Assembly (NCBI GenBank): GCA_017625255.1
Contig: JAGALK010000027.1
Location: 1-32,516 of the forward strand
Reading direction: 5' to 3'
Source of the DNA: Lachnospiraceae bacterium
Lineage (GTDB): Bacteria > Bacillota > Clostridia > Lachnospirales > Lachnospiraceae
Length of the DNA: 32,516 nt
Position numbers and translations under genes: made by a program. Under the pieces are notes generated by a model that searched no databases, was not told where the DNA came from, and worked only from the letters and a program-made list of their open reading frames with translations. Shown here one piece after another: positions 26,246-32,516 of this stretch. How positions within the stretch are numbered: position 1 is the stretch's first letter; each line of letters begins with the position of its first letter.

Positions 26246-27577
26246 TTACTTGAATTTTTCTTTGGCAGCTAAAAGCAGCAGTTCTTTTTGATTTTTCTCA
26301 GGCTCTTCTAAAACCATATCTAAAAGTTCTTTTAAAATTTGACCTAATTCTTTTCCCGGTTTCATACCTGCTGCAATCAAATCGCCTCCGCTGACTGCTA
26401 AATCCTTCAGACAAAGACACTGCTTCTGTTCTAAAATCTGCTGATAACACGCTTCATATTCCTCTACATAAGCAAGCTTTTCTGTCCGTTGATGTGTACT
26501 TTGAGCAAGAATATCTGCCCGTTTTACAGCAAATATGGCAGGATAAGCCTCATTTCCTAATCGTACGATTGCCCGTCTGATACTTTTTGCGGTGATTGGC
26601 GGATTGTCATCATGCCATTTCACCAAATTACAGACTCTGTCTGTAGTATCGTTATCAAATTTCAGCCGCCGAAGGATAGCTCTTGCCATTTCACTTCCTT
26701 TTTGGGGATGATGGTGAAAATGATGCACACCATCCTCGTCTGTTGTTTTACAAACCGGTTTTGCCACATCATGTAAAAGCATGGTCAACCGAAGTACCTT
26801 ATCCTTTGGCGCATTTTCTAATGCAGCAAGGGTATGTTCGCCTACGGTGTACATATGATGCGGATTATTCTGGTCTGTCTGCATCATTACATCAAATTCC
26901 GGCAGCATCACTGCTGTAATTCCTGTTTTATATAAAGTACGCATTTCTTCCGGATGATCTGAAATCAGCAGCTTAACTAATTCCACCTGTATTCGCTCTG
27001 CACTGATTTTTTCTAATGTAGGAGCAAGTATCTTGATAGCTTCAACAGTCTTTTCCTCAATGGAAAAACCTAACTGGGCTGCAAATCGAACTGCCCGCAT
27101 CATGCGAAGGGCATCCTCATCAAACCTTTCCATAGGATTGCCCACACAGCGAATGATTTTCCTTCCCAAATCACCGATACCGTCAAAGGCATCTACCAAA
27201 CCATCCCGATTATTATATGCCATAGCATTGATGGTAAAATCCCGACGCTTTAAATCCTCTAAAAGATTCGGTGTAAAGGTCACCTCTTTTGGATGTCTGG
27301 AGTCTTCATACTTTCCATCAATCCGATAGGTTGTCACTTCAAAGCCTTCCCGTTCTAACATTACCGTTACCGTTCCATGCTCAATTCCGGTATCAATGGT
27401 TCTATGAAATATTTTTTTCACTTCCTCCGGTGTGGCTGAGGTGGTAATATCCCAGTCTTCGGGTTTCTTTCCAAGAATACTGTCACGGACACAGCCTCCT
27501 ACAGCATATGCCTCATATCCTGCCTGCATCAATGTATCTAAAATACGGTCTACCTTTTCCGGCAATGTTATCTTCAT
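26246..27577 (-). CDS. cca: CCA-adding tRNA nucleotidyltransferase with HD domain
   Basis: A 443-residue class II nucleotidyltransferase that adds or repairs the 3' CCA of tRNAs. The head domain carries AVGGCVRDSILG (about 25-36) and the catalytic DxD in EDWDITT (about 41-43), then RRDFTINAMAYN. The RNA-binding core follows (RMMRAVRFAAQLGFSIEE). An HD domain (MYTVGEHTLAAL, LLHDVAKP, HHFHHHPQKG at about 240-295) gives phosphodiesterase or repair functions seen in some family members. GGAG lies 8 bases before the ATG. It lies 75 bases downstream of proS, so the two tRNA genes may share a transcript if the hairpin between is leaky. Confidence 0.95.
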   Translation of the reverse strand: MKITLPEKVDRILDTLMQAGYEAYAVGGCVRDSILGKKPEDWDITTSATPEEVKKIFHRTIDTGIEHGTVTVMLEREGFEVTTYRIDGKYEDSRHPKEVTFTPNLLEDLKRRDFTINAMAYNNRDGLVDAFDGIGDLGRKIIRCVGNPMERFDEDALRMMRAVRFAAQLGFSIEEKTVEAIKILAPTLEKISAERIQVELVKLLISDHPEEMRTLYKTGITAVMLPEFDVMMQTDQNNPHHMYTVGEHTLAALENAPKDKVLRLTMLLHDVAKPVCKTTDEDGVHHFHHHPQKGSEMARAILRRLKFDNDTTDRVCNLVKWHDDNPPITAKSIRRAIVRLGNEAYPAIFAVKRADILAQSTHQRTEKLAYVEEYEACYQQILEQKQCLCLKDLAVSGGDLIAAGMKPGKELGQILKELLDMVLEEPEKNQKELLLLAAKEKFK

Positions 27578-27602
27578 TCTATCAACTCCATCTACTAAGA
27601 AT

Positions 27603-27631
27603 GAAAGGAACCTCTAAGAGAGCTTCCTTTC
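27603..27631 (-). terminator. Hairpin between proS and cca
   Basis: Arms 27603-27615 and 27619-27631 pair over 13 bp with one mismatch and a 3-base loop. The following T-tract on the minus strand (ATTCTT) is poor, so it may be a weak terminator or processing signal after proS. Confidence 0.5.
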
Positions 27632-27652
27632 AAACATTCTGATATGCAAATT

Positions 27653-29095
27653 TTAGTATGCTTTGCCCCAATATACTAATTTGTGTGCCGGTTTACCGCA
27701 GCATACACAGGTGTCAGCAATCTGCTCCTGATCGTTAAATGGCATACAACGGGAAGTTGCTGCAAAATCTTCTTTAATCTTATCCTCACAAGCCTGATCT
27801 TCACACCACATACCACGAATAAATCCTGCTTTATTTGTTACAATTTCTGTAAATTCATCATAATTGTGCGCATCATAGATATGCTCATCTCTATGTGCTT
27901 TTGCCCGTTCAAACATTTCTGTCTGAATTGTTTCTAATAATTCAGCTGCCTTTGTTTCAAGTTCATCAAAGGATACCACTATTTTTTCTCTGGTATCACG
28001 ACGAACAAGTACACACTGACTCGCTTCGATATCCTTTGGGCCAACCTCAATTCGCATTGGAATACCACGCATTTCCTGCTCAGAGAATTTCCAGCCCGGG
28101 CTCTTATCTGTAGAATCTAATTTCACACGGATACCACTCTTAGCCAAACGATCCTTTAACTCTGCTGCTTTATCTAATACACCTTCCTTGTGCTGCATGA
28201 TTGGAATTACCATAATCTGTGTAGGTGCTACTCTTGGTGGAAGTACAAGACCAGAATCATCACCATGTACCATGATAATTGCACCAATCAAACGAGTGGT
28301 CATACCCCATGAGGTCTGATGTACATGCTGCAATTTATTTTCTTTATCTGTGTACTGAATACCGAATGCTTTCGCAAAGCCATCACCAAAGTTGTGGCTG
28401 GTTCCAGACTGTAATGCTTTTCCATCATGCATCAATGCTTCAATAGTATAAGTAGCTTCTGCACCTGCAAACTTTTCTTTTTCTGTCTTTTGTCCGCGGA
28501 CAACCGGCATAGCCAATACTTCTTCACAGAAATCCGCATAAAGATTTAACATCTGTACAGTTCTTTCTTCTGCTTCCTCTGCTGTTGCATGAGCAGTATG
28601 ACCTTCCTGCCACAAAAACTCTCTGGAACGAAGGAATGGTCTTGTCTCTTTTTCCCAACGCACAACAGAACACCACTGGTTGTATACCTTTGGCAAATCT
28701 CTGTAGGACTGGATGATATTTTTATAAAAATCACAGAATAAAGTCTCAGAAGTAGGACGAACGCAAAGTCTTTCCTGTAATGGGTTCAGACCACCATGGG
28801 TTACCCATGCTACCTCCGGTGCAAAGCCTTCCACATGATCTTTTTCTTTATTTAAAAGGCTTTCCGGGATAAACATTGGCATATACACATTTTCTACCCC
28901 TGTTTCTTTGAATCTTCTGTCTAATTCATTCTGGATGTTTTCCCAGATTGCATAGCCGTCTGGTTTGATAATCATACATCCCTTTACGGAAGAATAATCG
29001 ATTAATTCTGCTTTTTTTACAACATCTGTGTACCACTGTGCGAAATCCACATCCATGGATGTAATCGCTTCTACTAATTTCTTGTCTTTTGCCAT
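27653..29095 (-). CDS. proS: Prolyl-tRNA synthetase, type 3 (archaeal/eukaryotic-like)
   Basis: A 480-residue class II synthetase that charges tRNA-Pro. Its length, the lack of the bacterial editing insertion and the C-terminal region ending in Tyr mark it as the archaeal/eukaryotic-like ProRS found in many Firmicutes. Motifs include [12 protein letters not shown], motif 2 with [18 protein letters not shown], and a C-terminal cysteine-bearing segment (CEDQAC..., CVCCGKPA). The start is the ATG at 29095 with AAAGGA upstream; the in-frame extension to 29116 has no such site. Expression is controlled by the proline T-box at 29158-29435. Confidence 0.96.
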   Translation of the reverse strand: MAKDKKLVEAITSMDVDFAQWYTDVVKKAELIDYSSVKGCMIIKPDGYAIWENIQNELDRRFKETGVENVYMPMFIPESLLNKEKDHVEGFAPEVAWVTHGGLNPLQERLCVRPTSETLFCDFYKNIIQSYRDLPKVYNQWCSVVRWEKETRPFLRSREFLWQEGHTAHATAEEAEERTVQMLNLYADFCEEVLAMPVVRGQKTEKEKFAGAEATYTIEALMHDGKALQSGTSHNFGDGFAKAFGIQYTDKENKLQHVHQTSWGMTTRLIGAIIMVHGDDSGLVLPPRVAPTQIMVIPIMQHKEGVLDKAAELKDRLAKSGIRVKLDSTDKSPGWKFSEQEMRGIPMRIEVGPKDIEASQCVLVRRDTREKIVVSFDELETKAAELLETIQTEMFERAKAHRDEHIYDAHNYDEFTEIVTNKAGFIRGMWCEDQACEDKIKEDFAATSRCMPFNDQEQIADTCVCCGKPAHKLVYWGKAY

Positions 29096-29157
29096 GATTT
29101 TGATTCCTTTCTGCATAAATATTTGTTTCTAAAGGGCTTTTATGGATATCCAACAGC

Positions 29158-29435
29158 AAAAAACCGCCGATAGTCTCTGCCCCTCCTATAGGGACCGAAA
29201 TCTTTCGGCGGTACCACCCTGATTCATGTATTTCTATTATCTTCAGATAAATGTATACATACACTCTATTCTCCGCTAACGCCGGAAATACGCCATATTT
29301 TCATATGGAAGCTCCAAGGCAGGTTCACACAGGTTCAAACAAAGATCTCTCAGCCTGCATAGGAAAAATATCCTCATGCATAATCTTCTCTCTGGGGATT
29401 GCTTCTGTCCTACTAATCCTCTTCATCGCTTAAAT
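29158..29435 (-). promoter_or_regulatory. Proline-responsive T-box riboswitch of proS
   Basis: The minus strand carries the T-box signature AGGGTGGTACCGC (29208-29220), stem I elements GCGATGAAGAGGATTAGTAGG and AGAGAG (after about 29430), and a terminator whose arms CCGCCGA and TCGGCGG end in T6 (29158-29163). The specifier region shows GAACCT twice (Pro codon CCU, 29321-29323 and 29331-29333); the copy in GTGTGAACCT looks more like a specifier loop. Uncharged tRNA-Pro should stabilise the antiterminator and switch on proS. Confidence 0.92.
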
Positions 29436-29452
29436 ATCTATATTCGTGCTTC

Positions 29453-30490
29453 CTATTGTAGACTCTGCTCTTTTGATTTGTCAAGACTTTTCCATATTTC
29501 ATAGATAATCAATGCAGATACCGGACCTAAGATCACACCAGATACTCCATATAACTGCAGACCAATGTAAATACTCATCAATACTGCTAATGGCGGAACA
29601 CCAATTCCATTCCCTACCAGCTTTGGTTCTAACATTTGCCGTGTAAAAGTACAGAGCAGATACAACACCAGATATCCGGCAGCTTTTTTGTATTCTCCTA
29701 ACAAAATCATAATAATAGCCCAAGGAACAAAAACCGTTCCCGTTCCCAAGAAAGGAAAAGCATCACATATCCCCACTAAAATACCAATTCCAAATGCATA
29801 CTTCGTTTTTAATAACCAAAGACCCAAAATACAGATTCCTGTAACAATCCCCATAATTTTTAGCTGTGCCTTTAGATATTCACCGGAAGCACTCCGCATA
29901 TCTTTTAATAATTCCACCGTTCGCTTTCCTATGGGTGTTTTTTTTATCCCGGCGACAATCTTTTCATAGTCATTTAATATCAAAAGTGTTGCTACACAGG
30001 TAACTAACACCTTGGCTAAAACTGCCATTAATTTTACACCGGCTTCTTTGGAAAAATCAATTGCCCCATCTGTCACTCCAGCCATCTCTTCATTGACTTT
30101 TCCTTGAATTTCTGCCAATCCGACTCCGCTAATCATCTCTATCTTCTGACAACAAAGGTCAAATATTTCATCTGCCCATGCCATTATTCTGGTTATATTT
30201 TCAAGACATGTACTGCCCATACGATAACACAGATACAAAATTCCCCCTAAAATACCTCCCATAATTCCCAAAAACAGAAAATACGCCGCGGATCTGGATA
30301 ATGCTCTATTTAATTTTATCTTTTTTTCTATGCCCATTGCCAACGGATATAATAATTTTGCCAGCAATAAAGCAATAAAAAACGGCAGTACGATTGGAAA
30401 TATGTATTTGATTCCAAGGTATACTGCCGCTATTGTAAAAAACAGCTTTGCAATTTTGGTTCCCATTTCCCATTTCATTATATTCATCAT
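29453..30490 (-). CDS. AI-2E family transporter (YtvI-like permease)
   Basis: A 345-residue membrane protein with about eight hydrophobic segments and the AI-2E/UPF0118 layout. The later half holds family blocks KAQLKIMGIVTGICILGLW, GICDAFPFLGTGTVFVPWAI and LEPKLVGNGIGVPPLAVLMSIYIGLQLYG (short pieces visible around 235-320). Family members have been linked to Na+/H+ antiport, small-molecule export or, as YtvI, to sporulation. The start region has several ATGs (M1, M2, M5) and no strong ribosome binding site, so the first residues are uncertain. It follows the LprI-domain lipoprotein gene by 57 bases. The proS promoter is embedded in its 3' end. Confidence 0.85.
   Translation of the reverse strand: MMNIMKWEMGTKIAKLFFTIAAVYLGIKYIFPIVLPFFIALLLAKLLYPLAMGIEKKIKLNRALSRSAAYFLFLGIMGGILGGILYLCYRMGSTCLENITRIMAWADEIFDLCCQKIEMISGVGLAEIQGKVNEEMAGVTDGAIDFSKEAGVKLMAVLAKVLVTCVATLLILNDYEKIVAGIKKTPIGKRTVELLKDMRSASGEYLKAQLKIMGIVTGICILGLWLLKTKYAFGIGILVGICDAFPFLGTGTVFVPWAIIMILLGEYKKAAGYLVLYLLCTFTRQMLEPKLVGNGIGVPPLAVLMSIYIGLQLYGVSGVILGPVSALIIYEIWKSLDKSKEQSLQ
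29455..29484 (-). promoter_or_regulatory. Promoter of the proS T-box transcript
   Basis: On the minus strand perfect TTGACA (29479-29484), an 18-base spacer and TACAAT (29455-29460). The boxes lie inside the last codons of the upstream permease gene, whose stop codon (29453-29455) touches the -10 box. Confidence 0.75.
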
Positions 30491-30547
30491 ATATTCATTA
30501 TGTGTCCGGGCAAATGGATTTATGTACTTTTTTTGTGGAAAGAAATG

Positions 30548-31264
30548 TTAGCGGAGCAATTCAGCTAATTCGTATACGCGCTCTCTTGTCATTTCTGCTG
30601 CTTTATCATTTTCTATCAAAGGACGGATCGTTCCGGCTCCATATTCCTCACCGATTTCTGCAATGGTAGTTTCCTTTTCATTAATCCATGCAATTTCTTC
30701 TTCAGTAAGCGTTGCCATTGTCTCTGCATCTAATTTTTCCTTTAAACGACTCCAGATGGAGTTTAGCTCATCATCCCACAATTTATATAATTCTGCTGAA
30801 GTCGCGTTTAATTCTATCTGACTGAGTTCACCACTTTGCAGACTTGTATTTAAAATTTCTGCTTCCGCTTCTATAGCTGCAAGCTCAGCATCTATATCGG
30901 ATGTTATTTCTGTTGGTTCTTTTGGTATATTCATGTATACTCTCTCAGTAGTTTCTTCTGTATCTACAGCCTCTGTTTCTTGCTGATTGGAATTATCCTC
31001 CGGCTGTATCAAAAGCTTCTTCGAAGAATCCTCCTCTTGTATAGCTTCTTTTTGTGCTTCTTCTTTTACCGGCTCTTCGTTTTTTATTTCTTCCTTTTGT
31101 ACTTCTTCATTTTTCACTTCTTCTTTTGATATCTCATCTGATTCTGTAACTATATTTTGCTGTGTGTTATCTTCACTTTTTGTATTCTGGCATCCTGACA
31201 GCGCAAATATGCTTACCGCTATGCACAAAATACCATATGTTTTTTTAACAAACTTTTTTTTCAT
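30548..31264 (-). CDS. Lipoprotein with acidic repeats and LprI-like (DUF1311) domain
   Basis: A 238-residue exported lipoprotein: signal peptide with lipobox LSGC (Cys25). Residues about 35-100 are low-complexity, with repeating units such as KEEVKNEE, KEEIKNEE and KEEAQKEA, probably a spacer that lifts the domain from the membrane. The C-terminal part (about 155-238) resembles LprI-type domains (LYKLWDDELNSIWSRLKEKL, TEEEIAWINEKET), which in some bacteria bind lysozyme. A lysozyme role is not shown here. AGGGG lies 8 bases before the ATG, and the rluA-type gene ends 18 bases upstream, so both form one operon. Confidence 0.75.
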   Translation of the reverse strand: MKKKFVKKTYGILCIAVSIFALSGCQNTKSEDNTQQNIVTESDEISKEEVKNEEVQKEEIKNEEPVKEEAQKEAIQEEDSSKKLLIQPEDNSNQQETEAVDTEETTERVYMNIPKEPTEITSDIDAELAAIEAEAEILNTSLQSGELSQIELNATSAELYKLWDDELNSIWSRLKEKLDAETMATLTEEEIAWINEKETTIAEIGEEYGAGTIRPLIENDKAAEMTRERVYELAELLR

Positions 31265-31282
31265 ATATTCATTTCCCCTTAA

Positions 31283-31984
31283 TCAGAATGTATCTTTGCA
31301 CCCTTGCATGATTGCAAAGGTTTTATTTTCCGGTTCTATTTCAAATTCCATCTTTTTATTGGTTTTTGGATGTACAAAACCAATTTTTACAGAGCACAAC
31401 GCCACATTTCTATCCACACCTTTTATAGGCGGCATAGTTTTTAACCCATATTTTTGGTCTCCTATAAGCGGCATTCCTGCATTCGCCATCTGCACACGAA
31501 TCTGGTGGTGTCTTCCGGTTTCTAACTTTATGGAAAGCATGATAAGATTGTCTTTTATCGAAATCACCTTGTACTGTAATGTCGCTTTTTTGGCATTTTT
31601 AGTATTTGCATTTACGACTTTGGATGTATTGGTTTTTGTATCTTTCAAAAGAAAATCCGTTAATGTTCCTTCTGTGCCCTGTTGTAATAATTTGCCAGTC
31701 TGATTATACGCCACCGCATGATAATACTTATCCATATCCCGCTCTTTGGACTGACTGCTCAGCTTTGCAGCTGCCTCCTTGGTCTTGGCAAACAGCAAAA
31801 CACCTTCTACAGGCTGATCTAAGCGATGGATAACGGCTATATAGAGGTCTTCCTGTTTCTTAGCACGATAATTTTTTAACATACTGACCATATCTTTTTG
31901 ACCTAATCTGGCAGTTTGTACAGGAATTCCACCGGATTTATGTACTACAATAATGTCATTATCTTCATATATAATATTCTTCAT
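31283..31984 (-). CDS. RluA-family RNA pseudouridine synthase
   Basis: A 233-residue pseudouridine synthase without an N-terminal S4 domain. The catalytic motif HRLDQPVEGVLLFAKT has the active Asp56; the GRHHQIRVQMANAGMPLIGD motif follows near residue 168. It should convert uridine to pseudouridine in rRNA or tRNA, the exact site unknown. The start is the ATG at 31984, with TGGAGAAAAA directly before it; a longer in-frame version to 32041 lacks such a site and overlaps the promoter area. First gene of an operon with the LprI-domain lipoprotein and probably the AI-2E permease. Confidence 0.9.
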   Translation of the reverse strand: MKNIIYEDNDIIVVHKSGGIPVQTARLGQKDMVSMLKNYRAKKQEDLYIAVIHRLDQPVEGVLLFAKTKEAAAKLSSQSKERDMDKYYHAVAYNQTGKLLQQGTEGTLTDFLLKDTKTNTSKVVNANTKNAKKATLQYKVISIKDNLIMLSIKLETGRHHQIRVQMANAGMPLIGDQKYGLKTMPPIKGVDRNVALCSVKIGFVHPKTNKKMEFEIEPENKTFAIMQGCKDTF

Positions 31985-32044
31985 TTTTTCTCCAAAATTA
32001 TTCAAAATAAAACAATTCCTCAAACTTCTTATCCAGCGCAATAT

Positions 32045-32089
32045 AAAGTATCATTGCCAAGTGTACTTGTCAATGCTTTTTTGACAAGT
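32045..32089 (-). promoter_or_regulatory. Candidate promoter and operator of the pseudouridine synthase operon
   Basis: On the minus strand TTGACA (32068-32073) and TACTTT (32045-32050) are spaced by 17 bases; the -10 is weak. A perfect 9-bp inverted repeat ACTTGTCAA (32065-32073) / TTGACAAGT (32081-32089) covers the -35, as an operator would. Confidence 0.35.
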
Positions 32090-32440
32090 TTTCTTTGCAC
32101 TTTATGTATCTGCCATTCGCAGTGCTTTTATCTGGTATTACACCTTAAACCGATATAGCACACCCCACCACTATTTTCTTCTCTGTATAGCCTTTTTATC
32201 TTATTTTTGGGGTGTTTAAAGGCTTTTTACAAGTTTTTGGCTATACAGAAAATTGTTTTTAACACTTTTTCTAAACTACTTTATTTTTTCTGTGGTAATA
32301 TTTTTGGTAATATTCGCTCCGCCTTTTCAAAAGTGGTAATATTACTATTTCGCTGATATAAAAATTATAACTCAAAACACCCCAAAAGCAACTCATATTT
32401 CATATGAATTTTGTGGAAATATTTCGAGATTTTGGGCAAA
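32090..32440. other. Non-coding intergenic region with interlocking inverted repeats
   Basis: No coding frame with a ribosome binding site is visible. Perfect inverted pairs are CTGTATAGCC/GGCTATACAG (32183-32192, 32239-32248), ACACCCCA/TGGGGTGT (32160-32167, 32208-32215) and AGCCTTT/AAAGGCT (32189-32195, 32218-32224). A 13-bp pair runs from 32205-32217 to 32375-32387. The first two interleave and could form a pseudoknot. GGTAATATT occurs three times (32294, 32306, 32335). Confidence 0.5.
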
Positions 32441-32472
32441 GAAAAAGATACTACACATTAAGCATAGTATCT
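32437..32472 (-). terminator. Terminator of a minus-strand gene beyond the right edge
   Basis: An 8-bp stem AGATACTA/TAGTATCT (32446-32453 with 32465-32472) is followed on the minus strand by TTTTCTTT. It implies a leftward gene ending to the right of the window. Confidence 0.7.
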
Positions 32473-32516
32473 CTATAACCTGTGAAGTCATTTAATAATG
32501 TTCAATACAAAAATCA

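Noticed and set aside
30987..31703. A 238-codon open frame on the plus strand
   Set aside because: It is antisense to the LprI-domain lipoprotein and pseudouridine synthase genes, is Ser/Phe-rich as expected from reading their acidic repeats backwards, and has no ribosome binding site.
30000..32516. A defence or mobile-island boundary at the right end
   Set aside because: No integrase, attachment-site duplication or defence gene is visible; the repeats there are reported separately as possible RNA or protein-binding structure.

Overview
The window reads as ordinary chromosome of an AT-rich, Gram-positive, spore-forming Clostridia member, most likely Lachnospiraceae (family-level inference from protein character). 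Pointers are an LTA-synthase-type enzyme, a CotS-family spore coat kinase, RqcP/HU, a proline T-box before a type-3 prolyl-tRNA synthetase, and AGGAGG-type ribosome binding sites. There are 24 complete genes and one clipped gene. All but one (the LTA-synthase-like gene at 9061) lie on the minus strand. No rRNA, tRNA, CRISPR array, transposase or phage gene was seen.

Layout from left to right. 1-5104: a clipped unknown gene, an atypical HPr, a sodium:amino-acid symporter, a large anchored propeller / pseudo-C39 protein, and a small coat-like protein with a possible sporulation promoter. 5171-8785: a three-gene MacB-type ABC transporter operon. 9061-11046: the lone plus-strand LTA-synthase-like gene, closed by a shared bidirectional terminator. 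11095-14515: a Cache-GGDEF-EAL c-di-GMP phosphodiesterase and an MntE-like cation exporter. 14589-16212: signal peptidase I preceded by an XRE regulator / DUF3169 membrane protein pair under an operator-rich promoter.

16213-16822 is a 0.6 kb non-coding stretch holding a 236-bp element with 25-bp perfect terminal inverted repeats and two internal hairpins. 16823-20177: NADH pyrophosphatase and a large hybrid histidine kinase in one operon. 20291-23631: an orphan aldolase-domain protein, glutamate dehydrogenase, rqcP and HU, with clear terminators and promoters. 23781-29095: a PEGA lipoprotein, a CotS-like protein, CCA-adding enzyme and proS. 29158-29484: the proS T-box and its promoter, which overlaps the stop codon of the gene before it. 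29453-31984: an AI-2E/YtvI-like permease, an LprI-domain lipoprotein and an RluA pseudouridine synthase. 31985-32516 is non-coding, with an operator-like palindrome, a pseudoknot-capable set of inverted repeats and a terminator from a gene beyond the right edge.

Most genes are housekeeping or common accessory functions. I did not find an unmistakable new multi-gene system. The best leads are the palindromic element at 16552-16787, the structured intergenic region at the right end, the autoregulated XRE/DUF3169 pair, the HPr with an altered active site, and the operon of a catalytically dead C39-like protein with a symporter.
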